The position numbers and the translations under genes were made by a program. A DNA stretch of 64,000 nt from assembly GCA_021904315.1 (NCBI GenBank), contig CM038908.1, positions 34,276,001-34,340,000 of the forward strand, read 5' to 3'. The DNA comes from Sphagnum magellanicum. Taxonomy: Eukaryota > Streptophyta > Sphagnopsida > Sphagnales > Sphagnaceae. A model generated the notes under the pieces. It was not told the origin of the DNA. It was given only the letters and a program-made list of their open reading frames with translations, and searched no databases. Each line of letters opens with the position of its first letter. The stretch's first letter is position 1. This document shows positions 24,740 to 37,279 of this stretch, piece by piece.

Positions 24740-27060
24740 AGAACTCCCAACAGCAAAAGAGTGCAGTGATTGCTTGTGGGCAGTCGTAACAATGGGACCT
24801 TGTCCTTAGCAGACCATTTACACCTTCCTCATCTAGCAGATCATAAGCCAGAAGAAGGCTGCATCAATCACTTCCCTGGTCCTCTACACAGCCAGGATGA
24901 GGGGCTTGAAGTAGAAGATCAGACTTCCAATTTCTGCCTTGCTGATGCAAAAGTGATTTGCTTGAAGTATCCAAGTACCCTTGATTTCAGTTGACCAAAA
25001 TATTGACCCACTGTCCCTGAAACCTGCCACAGGTTATTGTTTGAATTTTGTTGCACAGGCTTCAGGAAATGGAAGCTATGCCATGTGCATTATCTTGGTA
25101 CCTCTCAAGGATGTACTTTCATCAGATGTTTGGGGTCATGCACGGACATCAACAAGCTGAGAAGCGAAGAGACATAAGGCCTGCAGAAACAGATTGCCAC
25201 ATCAATCCTCAGACACAAGCTTGCATACATAAGCAATATTTACATACAACACGAGAAATAACAAAGTTGGTGAGCCTCATGTGATGACCAGGAAGTACAT
25301 GCAATCTAGGAGATGACCCAATGCAATGTGCTGAGACATCCGGACAAGTGCACAAGAAGCCTGACAACACAGAGGAATCACAACAAGAGGTAAAATTGAA
25401 CCCCTCACTTCAGCAGGCCAACCACACAACAACAGCAAAGGTCCTTTAATGTAAAAAACAATCTCTCCACTATCCTCATGTCAGCACATCCTCAAGAGCG
25501 GGAATCAAAAGGATGACACCAAAACTAAACAATGATTTGACCTAATGGACAAAGCCCCCATCTACTTGCTATGCAGTTCAGATCATCTTGAGGAGAAGAA
25601 GACTAGCAGAAGTTGACGTTGACCACCAAAGATCAACCCCCACAACTTCACAACCCTCCCAACAATTTTGAAACAGGAAAATCCTTAAGAGCATTAGATG
25701 AGCAGGTGATCAGAATGCTCCAAATGGATTATATAGCAGGCAGAGACATCCAACACCTAATAGGGTGGAAAACAGCAGACCTAACCATGGAGAGAGTACT
25801 TGCTGAAGCCTTATGTGGCCTTTAGTACTGTAGAAGCATTGCTTTGGGACATAAGTAGAAAACTGGAGCATGAAACAATGTTGTTCAGTGTTGAACACAA
25901 CCCTAAGGCCCTGAGGCCAATCGAAAATACATAATCACATCAATCTAAACCATAGCGTTAGAGACAAAATCACTGCCCTAATCTATTGAAAATGGATTCT
26001 TTCATATGCCGTAGGATAATCACCCAGACTTAAGCTCCAACATGTCATGGAGTATCACAGGAAACCTTACATCTGTAAGACAACCACTGGATAACACTGT
26101 AAAACATCAGAGCAGAAAAACAGAACCAACCAAAGGCCTCAACAGGATTCACGCCACTGAGAGACATAAACGGGAAGGAAAGAGAACTGCAAGACAATTA
26201 CCAAATCAAATACGCACTTACCACAGACCTAAGAACCGAAAAGCACAAAAGCAAAAGAGAAAAAACGAACAAAAAACTCTCTAAAACTAAAAAGAAAGAT
26301 ACAATTTCACGCAAATAAGAAAAACAGCAACAAGAAGCAAGCAAAGTAAACAAGAGAACAAGGCGGAGCGAAAAAGACCAAAACCTCAAATGAAAAAGTC
26401 ACCAAAAGACGATGACACACACAAAACAAAGCCACCACAGCAACAATCACTTCAAAAATCCAAAAGCCTAAAGGAAGACACAAAAACGATACCACAAAAA
26501 AAAACAAAAAAAATCAAAACCAAAACTCCTCAAACCGATTCGGAATCAACAAAACAACCAGAAACAAAAAAACAAAAAAAACCAGTAATAGCAAGTCAAA
26601 AAACAACCAAAAACAAAACGAGAAAACAAGCAAGAACCAGGAGCAATAGGAAAAAGGGACGGAAAACCAGGGACTAGCTACAAAACAAAACAAAACAAGA
26701 AACAGGCGCTGACTGAACTTCAAAACTTGATCGAAATTGAGACGATGGAAGAAACCAGCAAAAAAAAAGTGTGCAAAGATTGTAGAAGAGCTTACAGCGA
26801 ACGAGCAGAAGAGATTGTTTTCCGCAGCGGAAATAAAGGGGTAGAGAAGAGCAGCGATGTTTGTGTCCGTGTGTGTCTCTTCTTTTCTCTTCTCTTCTCT
26901 TCTCTTCTCTTCTCGAGTCCCGCAGGAACGATGGCGAGAGCGATGTGTGGCGCCCTACTGCGGCAAATGAGTCGCTGTTTTGTTGCTGTTTTGGAAGAGA
27001 GGGAGGGCGGGCAGCGAAAACGACCGTGGTCCCGGTCCAATTCACGGGCCGCGTGAAAAA
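24740..27060 (-). promoter_or_regulatory. Probable leader intron and promoter of the ARIA-like gene
   Basis: In minus-strand sense this is upstream of the ARM-BTB start. The part at 26140-26720 is strongly T-rich in that sense, as plant introns are. The part at 26720-27060 is GC-richer and carries six TTCTC units at 26885-26914 (GAGAA in transcript sense). This suggests transcription starts near 26.9-27.0 kb and a long 5' UTR intron. A donor-like GTAAGC occurs near 26797. No conserved coding exon is seen inside. Confidence 0.4.
26885..26914. repeat. (TTCTC)6 microsatellite
   Basis: Six perfect tandem copies of TTCTC, i.e. GAGAA on the minus strand. They lie in the presumed promoter or leader of the ARIA-like gene. 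Confidence 0.9.
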
Positions 27061-27109
27061 AGCCTGCCCCTCCCCCTCCCTAGTGGGGCCTATGGTCGAT
27101 AGGAACCTC

Positions 27110-27265
27110 TCTATAGGGTCTAGAACTAGCTCAGGGGTACAGTATTAGCGATTGGGATCCTAGAAAATCCTCCCTCTCGGGGACTGACAGGTGGCAGTTC
27201 CTGATTCAAACCGTTGGCCTTAGAGAGCGCTGTTTCAATTTTGAACTTTTGAGTTTTTTTCTCTT
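27110..27265 (+). mobile_element. Possible tRNA-derived SINE head
   Basis: TAGCTCAGGGGTA at 27127-27139 looks like a tRNA D-arm/A-box. GATTCAAACC at 27203-27212 is close to a B-box. They are 76 bp apart, longer than in a tRNA but possible in a SINE. A T/A-rich tail follows at 27246-27282. There is no full cloverleaf, so it is not called a tRNA gene. Confidence 0.35.
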
Positions 27266-27315
27266 TTTTTTTAAAAAATTAAAGAAGTTTCTCCAGCAAG
27301 AAAATATCCAAAGCC

Positions 27316-27467
27316 ACCCCCCCCTCCATCCCCCCACCCCCTTCCCACCAAACAAAGGTCTTTTCTTAGTAGTTACCTACTACCTACCATTATTTTTCGA
27401 CCTCATTTTTGCACCTTGTTTGGGGGTGGGGGGGGTGGGGGGGGTGTTGTTGAACCATCACCCCCTT

Positions 27468-27496
<29 letters not shown>
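27316..27496. repeat. C-runs and G-runs with 29-base poly-C
   Basis: A C-rich tract at 27316-27348 is followed by G-runs at 27422-27444, then a C tract ending in 29 consecutive C at 27468-27496. The G-runs and the later C-run could pair as a hairpin, and the G-runs could form a quadruplex. Such homopolymers are also prone to assembly error. Confidence 0.8.
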
Positions 27497-27498
<2 letters not shown>

Positions 27499-29080
27499 AG
27501 TACCTTCATTTTTTTTTAGTGAAGCCTCTTAGAGGCCATATTAAGCCCCAAAAATGTTAGATTTGAACTGATTTAGTTTAAGAAAAGGATACTTGTAATA
27601 TTTAGTAATAATTTAGACGGATTTTGGGAATTTTTACAATGGTTCCAACATGGGTTCTATAGTTCACCCAAGGTGGTGGGAGAGACAAAGAAGAACCATA
27701 TTTTTTAGCCCAAAACCCAATGGAGTGTGAGTTGAACATAGTTAAGATTCTAGAGAAAAACGAGGAGCCCATTCTGTGTGGGTTGTTTTTATGCTTTCTA
27801 CCTTTAAATTACTTGCAAAGATTTTACTAGATCTTTGAGGAGTGAGGATTATGTAAATTTTGAGGAAAATTTGGTCTTCATACTTTGGAACTTTTAGGGA
27901 GAACAGAAATGATACTTTAGAGTGGCACCTTCAAGACATGTTTGTTGAATTATTTGAAAATTCCTTGTCAAAATAAAAAAATATTTTTGAATATTTCAAA
28001 AGATCCCGTATTTTTCTTCACAAAACTTTTCTTTGAGAATTTTTTTTTTTTGAAAATTATGACATTATATGTGTGTGTGTGTATATAAAAAGGTGTTTGA
28101 AGGTACTACCGTATGTTTGTCAATGTGGATATTATATCTATGAGAAAGTCCCCACCATACGGGGAGCAATTTGTACGGCTTATTGGGAAGTGAAGATGTT
28201 TACTCCATCGTAGATGGAGTAAGCAAGCTATGTGTGTGTACTTTTTTAATATGTTTCTATGTAGAATATAGTCGTGGACGGAATGGAGAGGAAAGGACGA
28301 AAATTGACAGGGGAACCTATCATTGGGTTATGTGACCAAGCAACCACCACTGCACCATCCATTGGAAAGCAGAGTAACTTATCCTCTAAACCACCTACAA
28401 ATTGAACACTGCGGTGGCCTTGCCATTTACATCAAGAAGCATCTTAAGGCAAAAGAAGAATTATGGAAACTCAAATATTTCACCGTGCAAAAATATATAA
28501 TCTTCAAAATATTCTCTTGAAAATAAAACCAAAATCCTTCAAGATATTATAACTCTATGACTAATCTCAAGTTTCAACACAAGCCAAGATATCATCTTTC
28601 AAAAATTCTCATATAAAAGTAGACCTATTACCTAGGGTGCAAAATCCATTAAGCTACTATATTGTATAATGAATCTAAACACAATATTGTTGTCTTGGTA
28701 GGCAAAGCCAATAAAGATTTTCAAATCACCCCTCGAGGAACCAACAATTGATCACTGCTCAAGTATGTTATTCACTTATTATAGTTCCAACTTGAGCATG
28801 CATCAATCCAGGTAGCATGATACACCATTCTGTCAGGTGGTACTAAGGTGGTACTAAGGTTCTTGCTGGATGGTTCAAGAGTGTACCGAGTGTTCCCCAA
28901 AGTTGATTCACACCGGTGCAGTGTTTCCAACTGTAGATTCACACCACAAGTGGAACTGGCAGAACCAGAAGTGGAACCAGCAGAGGATTCAGGGTGAAAG
29001 TCCTGTGGAAAGAGGATTTCCCCAGCATAAACCGTGTGACAATCTGTTTTTCTCTATTCAGGTCAATGGTATTAAGAGTG
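27497..29080. other. Intergenic DNA with dispersed repeat
   Basis: AT-rich, with no gene recognised. It holds the inverted copy of the 17.9-18.2 kb repeat (28411-28717), a short TG/TA microsatellite near 28071-28086 and a duplicated GGTGGTACTAA at about 28840-28862. Confidence 0.45.
28411..28717 (-). repeat. Dispersed repeat, copy 2 (inverted relative to 17.9-18.2 kb)
   Basis: Reverse complement of the block at 17930-18228, with scattered differences. Neither copy keeps a usable reading frame. The family is unknown. Confidence 0.75.
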
Positions 29081-29081
29081 G

Positions 29082-29167
29082 CGGGGTTGCCAAAAAAAAA
29101 AACAGCTAAACTTAGACATTTAATTTTACTATCCAAAGTTACATACTAAGCACCATTGGAGATGCTC
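29082..29167. mobile_element. Truncated Harbinger-type MITE end
   Basis: Ends in ACCATTGGAGATGCTC followed by TTA (29168-29170). The interior (TTACATACTAAGCACC, and GGGGTTGCC before an A run) matches, in reverse orientation, the left end of the MITE at 1290-1673. The opposite terminus is not recognised, so this copy seems partial or too diverged. Confidence 0.6.
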
Positions 29168-29170
29168 TTA

Positions 29171-30650
29171 TGCAAAACTAACTCAGGTCTTTCGTGAAAC
29201 TTTCCAATCGCTTCATGTCTTACATAGAAAGCACAACAGGCAACAATTATGTGTCAGAAACCACCCTTGATATTATCTTCTACAGAAATGGGTCCTTAAT
29301 GATTCCATCAATTATTTCCTTCTTCTAGAGTGCACTCCTTTGATTTATCATCTGTGTCCATTTCCATGTGAATGATTTTATATTTGAGCACCAACTTAGT
29401 GTTTGCTCCCATCAATCTTATAGGCAGTCATTTTAATGCTTACCATTAAAACAATTGCAAAAGACTTTGACCCCATATCCTGGTTAAAGAATCCAATGTA
29501 CAGGTTTTGGGGGCAGGACGAACAGTGTTAGGCAATTTTTTTGTAAAGTGGGCAGCCTGATAAGCTTTGGTTTTTTTTTTTGTTCTGTTCACCTTGATTT
29601 TCAGGGTCAAAAACAAGGAGCTTAGCATGAGGCTGTAGCAGAGTTGAGCCCCAACACTGGGGATGTTGCTTTGGGACGTTTATGAGTGGCAACATGCTTG
29701 GTTAACATGGGGCTTACAATCATGCACAGTTTGCTTTGAGGCCATTGAGGGGAACAATTTGGGGACTTCTCAAAAGAAAATCACTTTGACATGTAGGTAA
29801 TAAGTTTATGAATACGAGTAGGGGAATTAAGAATTACAAATTGAAACAATTGCTTTCAACAAATATACAAAGACATAAGGAACTTTTTGAAACATCAATG
29901 GAAACACAATTGATGCTTTCATTGATCAAAAGGAAAAGGATTATGACTTGATTGTTGAACTCATCAAAAGCCCAACCATCAAGTTTACAGCCGTATGAAT
30001 CAATGTTGGGCTAGTATTTAGTTTTTCATTTACCAGATATTGACATAAAAGTCTCTAAAAGAAATCTACCAGCATAATGTTGTGTGTGTTAAACAAATTG
30101 TCAACTTTGACATATAACTGTGGTTTGAATATAATTAAATTCAAAATTTATAGATAATATTACAAATAAAAGTAACAAAGACACCAATACCATTAATTAC
30201 ATTCAGAGCTATCTGAGAATGTCTAGAGCAGCTCTAGTTCTAGCCATGCACTCAAATACCCAGTGATTGTTTCAGTTTAGTGCTATGGAACAGGATTACA
30301 AAAGAATGGAGATGAGTACTCATAAGAACTGCACAGGAAGAATAGATTCCATATTGTTTAGAAGAAAATGCTTACTCCTGTCTGATCTCAATGATGGATT
30401 GTACATGCAAAACTTGCAATTCTGGAAACACATCAAGAACCAAATTGAAAACATCGATTTATGACCCTGAGATTGTATGACATACATAACCAACTAAAAA
30501 CGTACTATTGATTGGTGTTCCAGCTTTGGGATCACAGGACACGGTCTCAGACATTACTAAAATTGTGGAAGTAAATGCCATAGTACTTATACAGGAGCAA
30601 GTACCAACATCTTTGGGTGCCTGGTGATTTTTATCTTGTTCTGAAATAAA
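29171..30650. other. Intergenic, includes TXND9 3' region
   Basis: No gene is recognised. The part nearest 30650 should include the 3' UTR of the minus-strand thioredoxin-domain gene. The remainder is AT-rich with short non-conserved frames. Confidence 0.45.
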
Positions 30651-32810
30651 CTAATCCCCTTCTGAATCGTTGTCCTGGTAAGAACTGCTACCTTGCCGAA
30701 CGTTCCGCTTTGAATGTGCGGTTGGTGCATAAGCTCGGCCTGGTTTGCCATCAGCACTTTCAATTACCCCAGCTTTAGCCAGTCGATCCTCCAGCTCCTC
30801 AGTGCTGAAGTCATCTTTACCTCCTAGCTCATCAAATCCCACCTGACAAGAAAACAAACAGCATGGGATACTTATTGAAAATGATTCATCAGCATGCTGC
30901 CTAGTGTGGGCTACTCGACCTTTTCCTCCTCCACAACTGCAGTTTGACTTTTGGATTCAGTTTTTAAATCACAATTATGTTTTCAATGCACTATATCAAT
31001 TAATATAATCAGCCTTAGCTATACACACTATATCATACTTTGGTTTTTATGTCCTAAACCACTTTCTGGTGAAGAGCACTTACTACATAGTCTACAACTT
31101 TGCCTTTCTTGACAAGTGCAAGTGTCGGCAGCATGAATATCTTCAACTTCTCTGTCAGGAATGGGGTCTTCTCAGCATTCATCTTCACAAATTTTGTCTC
31201 CAGGTGCTGCTTTGTCAAGATGTTCAAGTGCTTGTCCACCACCTGCAGGAAGAGTGCAGCATCAGCCTGATTGCGATTGCCACCACAGCACATAAGAGCA
31301 AAGTTTATAGTTACTTTTTCGAAAGAGAGAAGAAATCTGAAGATTGAAACTATTTTATTAGCATAAAGGACCACTCGAACAACTTAGCATTTCTACATGA
31401 TATGTAACAGTAAGCACTTTGGACACATATATTACAAGGTCCCGCTCTCTCTTCCTCTCTCTCTCCTCTCTCTCTGTCCAGTTCTCACATAGTCCTTCTG
31501 GACATCCTTACAAAGCTGTGGGCTGCAATGCCAACAATTTTCTTAATTGTCTAGGTACATAAGACATAAAAAATTGTAAGAAAGAGGTTTTGCACATTCA
31601 GGATGTATATTGCAGTAACAAAGAAGTAGTGGCATAAATTTCTGCAAGGGCATTACAGGATGGCATTTCTTTCTGACTTCCTGCAACATGCAACTAAAGC
31701 ACTCAAGAGACATAGCTGTAGTCATATTTACAGCAAGCATCTCAGGAGCTTGATCAATGTCCTTTCAAACACCCACCAGTCAGATGGACAGACAAGATCT
31801 GCAGGGCTTGTGAAGAGATTACAAACCTTGCAAGGCCAATTCTCACGGTAGAAGTGACAGATGACACGGTCACTTGTCTTTGCAACAGCAAAGAACTCTT
31901 TCTCAGAGAAAATCTCCTGGTATTCACCATGACCCTGAGCCAGCCATTGCTGTCGCTGTGAAGCTTGCTTCTTCATCTGCAGCAGTCGTCGCTCCCGCAA
32001 CCTCTCCAGGTCATCATCATCCAACATATCCAGCTTAGCTATCTCATCATCTAGTTGTTCTTCAACAGCTTTTGCGACAGTTACCAAGCTTTCTTCAACA
32101 ACCTGCATTCCAAAACTTAGATCTTAGACACACAGAGTAACCCTAGCAAATCCATCCCCTGATCATAAGTATCCAGGTTTCACAATCTCACATATATGTT
32201 GTTTTGGAAAAACCTCTAGCAAGAAGATTCGCAGATTTGCCAACACTCAAAGAACGTTTCTTCGATAAGGCAACAATGTGATCAATTGCAATGTCCTGAT
32301 CTCCACATTCTTTAAATCTTCCAAGCTAGGTTAGATTTCTCAAGATCTTGACAAAACAACTTACTCCATAATTGAAACATTTAGAAGAATAATTTTCAGA
32401 GGAGCTCCACATTCACACAACTTCCAACTAACCTAACATCCAAGAAAATATACCGAGGCCTACTTCACAATATGCTACCCTTCCAAGTCCCTTTCCATCT
32501 TGTTCTAGGCTGCTTTCTTCTTCTACAGGTTTGATGGTAACTAATTCTGGCCCCAAAGACTGACCACATTCACATCAGGAGCCAAAATTTCATGGACAGA
32601 TAGGCTTGTTGAAAACCGGAGCCCCCGCATTCAGCCCGATGATGCAAACCCTTCTAAATCCCCGCCATCTTAAGTACAACAGGAAGTGATTTTGCGCTCA
32701 TATTCCCGAAATGCAAGTCCCTCAAACAACAAATCGAAACCAGACAAATTTGCAGATCAAGTCACAGGAGGACGTAAACCTACCTTTTGAACGGCAGCAT
32801 TGGCAGCCAT
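30651..32810 (-). CDS. TXND9: Thioredoxin domain-containing protein 9 homologue (4 exons, 217 aa)
   Basis: Phosducin-like/thioredoxin-fold protein; animal TXNDC9 binds the CCT/TRiC chaperonin and modulates tubulin and actin folding. Exons on the minus strand: 32784-32810, 31827-32102, 31084-31242, 30651-30842. The first exon encodes MAANAAVQK. An acidic, helical N-terminal half (EEQLDDEIAKLD, DDDLERLRERRL) precedes the thioredoxin-like part (CHFYRENWPCK, LPTLALVKKGK, VGFDELGGKDDFSTEEL). The usual WCGPC site is replaced by WPC with one Cys (residue 100), as is typical of the family, so no classical disulfide chemistry is expected. The tail is polar and ends SEGD before TAG. The Arabidopsis homologue has similar length. 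Introns are GT-AG. A telo-box lies upstream at 33163-33171. Confidence 0.95.
31445..31475. repeat. CT-rich microsatellite in TXND9 intron 2
   Basis: Imperfect CT/CTC repeat, GA-rich in the transcript sense, lying inside the intron 31243-31826. Confidence 0.75.
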
Positions 32811-33300
32811 TGAAACGAGAAGAGCAGCCTCCGAAGAATAACGAAACACCAAGAGAGAAAAATGCCGCAGTCACTCCGCTGTACTCACGGCATACTAATT
32901 CACAGCACCTCTTCTGAACCGCAACCAAAACCAGACATTCACTCCAAAACACACACACACACAATATGAAATCCAACAAGAACGCGTTTTCAACTTCACA
33001 GAAGAAAAAGAAGAAGAAGTAGCAAACCAACGCGTCGTCCGAAACCGTGCTGCAAACTTGTGATCAGAGCGTTTTGCAGACGGAGAAACCCGGCGATGTT
33101 GATGGAAATCAATGAATGCAGATTGACAACCTGCTAAAACGGCGAAACCGCAACAAAAGTGGAAACCCTAAAACCAGGGGACGAGAGATACAAGATTGAA
33201 GCTCTGACGGGGTAGTTTTTTTTTTTTTGTTTTCTTTTAAAACAAACTTTATTGGCAGACGGCCGGCAGGAGATTTACCTGCACACCACTGGGTTTAAAC
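32811..33300 (-). promoter_or_regulatory. TXND9 5' UTR and promoter with telo-box
   Basis: Upstream of the minus-strand start at 32810. AAACCCTAA lies at 33163-33171. A GAAGAA tract is at about 33000-33020. The hAT element border begins at 33301, so the promoter is squeezed into under 500 bp. Confidence 0.5.
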
Positions 33301-35800
33301 CAGTGTTGGGCGGGTATCATAATTTTATGATACCCTCCGGTCCGGTTTTCCCAAAGTATGGTACCCGCCGGATACGGTTCTCCCTACAAACTAAAATTTT
33401 ACACTGGGTAAAGGTATCAACATTTGATTTTTTAAATTTTAAACCGGTTCTCACAATGCCGGTTCTCAGAAGCCGGTTCTCCTTTGCTAGTTCTCACAAA
33501 CCAGGTATTACTTTTTTTAATTAGAAATCAATTTTTAGAAATTAAGATTTAAATTAAATAATTATTAGTTTGATTTCTTTTTTTAACAATGAAAACAATA
33601 TAAACAATGTTAGAAAAAAAATTCTAAAATAACCATCAATTTATTTATTGAACTTTTACACTTCAACAACTTCATCAGTTTCAAATTCTAGTTCAAACTC
33701 TTCTTCTAAGTTTATATCATTTTCAAGGAATTCTAATAAATTACATGGAGATTTACATCTTATTTTATGATCATTAGGCCAATTTTTGTTGACAAAAATC
33801 AACTTCTCTAAATTTTCTATTTGTAAATGACATCTCCTAAAATTAATAAGAATTCCACCCAAAGAAAAAAAAAACCTTTTTTTTAAATTTACAATCCAAC
33901 AATCCCCAAAATTTGTCGAGCTAAAAATCCAATTGTAAGAAGCATTACCTCATGTTTTTGCCACCATTGAAGAGGACATTTGATGTCCTTAATATCCAAT
34001 TGATACCTCCTGAAAATCATAAGCTCCCTCTTGACAAGTTCTTGTTGGTTCACTTCTGCTTATAGTTTGCTCAAATATATCCAAACTACAATTTTGATAA
34101 ACAATATTCTAGTTAACATAATTTGTTTCTGATTTCACCAAAGGATGCAAATGCTCATGACATTTGACCAAGATAGGATATAAGGATTTTTTATCACATT
34201 CTTTAACAAGAACAACATCTTGCTCCCTTCCAACAAATGAAGATATTATACAAAGGCTCTTATACCTAGGATCTAACATCAAAGAAATCATATTATGGGT
34301 TTTCCTCTTATCATAAACCTTTAAGAATGAAAGGGAAAAAATCTAGCACATTAATAACCTCTTTTCTAATGTTAGAAACCAACAAAGATAACTCAACATT
34401 AATAATTGAATCATCATCCATTAGGCTTTCAAATGAAAGTAGAACTTGATTTTATTCCTTAAGTTTCAAACTCATGCAAATGACAAAATGTAAAACATCA
34501 CTGAGAAGTCAATGTCCATGTGACTGATTAAGAACACGGGTAGAAACAACTAGGGAAAGACCATCAACAATGGTTTAAGAAATTTGCCATGTTAGAGGTG
34601 AAAGCGCTCGACCAATGACTCTCGCAACAATTTGTTTGTTCTAACATAGCACAATGGTAGATCGAAATTATAAAGCTTTTTGAAACATAATGATTTTACT
34701 AGTAAACTTACAAAGAAACAATAACAACTTGATTAGTTATCCTATCAAATTGTTAACCACAAAAACTTTAAAAAGTTGAAACAATGAGTTTGAAAAAACT
34801 ACCTTGTTTTAATTGGAATGTTTAACTTTTGGGGTTGAATTCTAATTTCACGACAAGCCTTATTCCATTCCTATTTGCCTTTCCCAGACTTCTTAAACCA
34901 AATGATGCATTTATGCAAATTACTTAGGCAAACTTAATAGAAGCATATTTCAAATTTCTACATATTTTTTCCTTTGCAATGTCATATTGACATGCTTTTA
35001 AAAATGCATATACAAAACAAATACCCTAGAAACTCTCTTCTATCCCAAGACATTCACAATTTATAACAAACTTCAACGCACTAGTCATTACATTGAGATT
35101 AAATCTTTCATCTTTGACATAAACAATATTTTTTTCCTTAAACCATACTTGTCCAACAATTATGTCAAACTTTTTGCCAAGGCTTGCCCTATTGTTTTTG
35201 TTATTTCAAATAAACCAATAATCACATGTTTAGGCTACCAATCGTTATTTTAAAAATTTACCACCAATGTGAACATATCATAACCTCCTTTAGACATCCA
35301 AAGATTAAAGATCGTTGTTGCATAATAACATTCTGTCAATGCATGAAAAACATATACTTTAATTGTCTTCTCCACTAACCTTGGCAATGTGTCTTGTGAA
35401 AATTGTCTTATAAAAAGGAAGTTTAATTTTGGACAAAAATGAAGAACTAAACATTTGAACCACATACTTTCCACAAACTAGATAGGTAAATTATTTTTGA
35501 CAATTAATAGACTAAGGTCCTCTAAAAAAAAATTTCTGACACATCCTTTTTTTTAAAGGTATTTTTGACCAAAAACATTTTAAAGATTGACCTTGTAAAT
35601 GGATTTGTTATTTTTTTTTATAACTATCTTTCCTCAATCTTTTTCAATAAACTTTTCACTTCTTCTTCAAACATTTGTGTAATAAAAGAATGATCTACAT
35701 CCACATTTTTTTAAGAGAATTTATTCCATTGGTTTTGTAATAAAAGAATCAATCATTTCCTCGCTTGAGTTCTTAGATTTTGATAACTAAAGTATATAAC
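33301..35800 (-). mobile_element. Decayed hAT transposon with transposase remnants
   Basis: A hAT-like terminus CAGTGTTGGGCGGGTA starts at 33301, with a perfect hairpin GGGTATCATAA/TTATGATACCC at 33312-33335 just inside. Minus-strand remnants match hAT transposases: IKVYVFHALTECYYATT followed by a LWMSKG box (within 35250-35474), MISLMLDPRYKSLCIISS followed by FVGREQ (34109-34291), and a C-terminal VNKNWPND block (33656-33862). The pieces are in hAT order but broken by stops and frame changes. The second terminus is not found, so the right border is approximate. The element is old and inactive. Confidence 0.75.
33443..33495 (+). repeat. Three CCGGTTCTC repeats near the hAT end
   Basis: CCGGTTCTC occurs three times within about 40 bp (about 33444, 33463 and 33473), with a further shortened AGTTCTCACAAACC. 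Clusters of short subterminal repeats are where hAT transposases bind, so this fits the element end. Confidence 0.6.
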
Positions 35801-36540
35801 CCATTATTTGTGTGTTAATCAAATTAGCTTTTGCATTGTCATTTACACAATAAAAATTCCAACATAAAAAAGTTTTACCACCTGCTTTTTAGATTTTTCT
35901 TTGAACATGCAATTTTTTCAAGTTTTCCTTCATTATTTTTTTAGTACCTTTTTTTGGAGTCCTACTTGTTTCTATTTAGACACTTGGATTTTCCTCAAAC
36001 TTATTTTCCAAAACTAAATCATTCACACATATTTCAGTTGTTTCATTATTCCCATTTATCGCATTGTTTCATTATCATTTACATAAGATTGTTCCATTGG
36101 CGATTTTCATAAGATTATGTTCAAAAATAATGCAAAAAACAACTATTCTTCAACAAACCATGCAAAAGTTATAATAAAATTTTGATCAAAAGAAAGCAAA
36201 AAAAATGCATTTACAAACAAATGGGTTTTAAAGTTTAAAAAAGACACTTACAAATAATGGAATTTAAGGTTTAGAAAATTTATGAACAAATCACTCACTT
36301 TTCTCTGTCACCTCATCATGGAAAAATTCATCATGGAAAAATAAGTTTAGATTTAAAGGTTTTAGATTTAAATTCAAAGGTTCTAATTTTAATCATGCAC
36401 ACAAACAAACAAAACAACAAAATATTAAAACTCACAAATTACACTAAAACAAAATTATTCAATTCAAAACAAAAATGACAAACAAACAAAATACAAAACA
36501 AAACAAAAAAAAAAAAAAAACTCAAAAATATAGGGGGGAA
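35801..36540. other. AT-rich intergenic DNA
   Basis: No gene or clear repeat. It may include the 5' end of the decayed hAT element. It ends in an A-rich tract at about 36490-36550. Confidence 0.4.
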
Positions 36541-36599
36541 AAAAAACTTTTATTATTGGATGAAGCTTGTTGGTGTTGTTCCAAGCTCTTCCACTTGCA

Positions 36600-37135
36600 C
36601 AAGAAAATGAGGAGAGAGTACCAACTGACCAAGTAGAGCAACAAGGCATGAAAAGGAGCAACAAGGCAAAAAAACAACAATGGGGGGAGAGGTATTTGAA
36701 AATGGTGAGCACCAAGGTGCAATGCCCAAGCAACAACAACATGGCAACAAGCATAAGCAATAAGGCACAAAAGCGAAAGCAACAAGGCATAAGCACTAGA
36801 GAATAGCAAGGCATGAGCACTAGAGAGCGATAAGGTGCAAACATTAGAAAGCAATAAGGTGTGTGATCAAATAGGGCACGAACGCAAGAGTAACAAGGCA
36901 TGAGAACAATAAGGTGTGAGAGTAGCAAGGCGCGAGAATAAGTAAGGCACAAAAGTAAGCAAGGCAAGATAACAATAAAATGTGAGAGCAAGCAAGGTGC
37001 AACAACAGCAAGCCGCAAGAACAAGCAAGGTGCAACAACAACAAGGTGTGAAAGCAAGTTAGGCACCAAGTGTAATAATAACAAGGTGTGAGAGCAAGCA
37101 AAATATGAAAGCAACAAGGCAATGAAAGAAAAAAC
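36600..37135. repeat. Diverged minisatellite of AACAAGGC-type units
   Basis: Many imperfect copies of a unit close to GCAACAAGGCATGAGAGCA, roughly 18-24 bp long. The array leaves the minus strand open for 274 codons (36464-37288), giving a Leu/Cys/Ala-rich repetitive product. That frame is a by-product of the repeat and is not annotated as a gene. Confidence 0.8.
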
Positions 37136-37279
37136 CAAAAATAAAAACAAAACAAATAGCAAATACATTAAAAAAACAACAATGTTACAAGGAAAAAAAA
37201 CCATAGTAAAAGGAGTTAAGAAACAACACCCTTTTATCCAAATTTTTAAGGTTTGTTGGAAGGAGCCATTGTAATGCGG

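Noticed and set aside
26390-26677. Lys/Thr/Gln-rich 95-codon plus-strand frame
   Set aside because: It arises from A-rich DNA that is best explained as the T-rich leader intron of the minus-strand ARIA-like gene.
27127-27212. A functional tRNA gene
   Set aside because: A- and B-box-like motifs are present, but no acceptor stem or anticodon arm can be paired; listed only as a possible SINE.
31084-31242. Classical thioredoxin active site in the TXND9-like protein
   Set aside because: There is no CxxC; only a single Cys in the WPCK motif at the end of exon 2, as expected for the TXNDC9 family.
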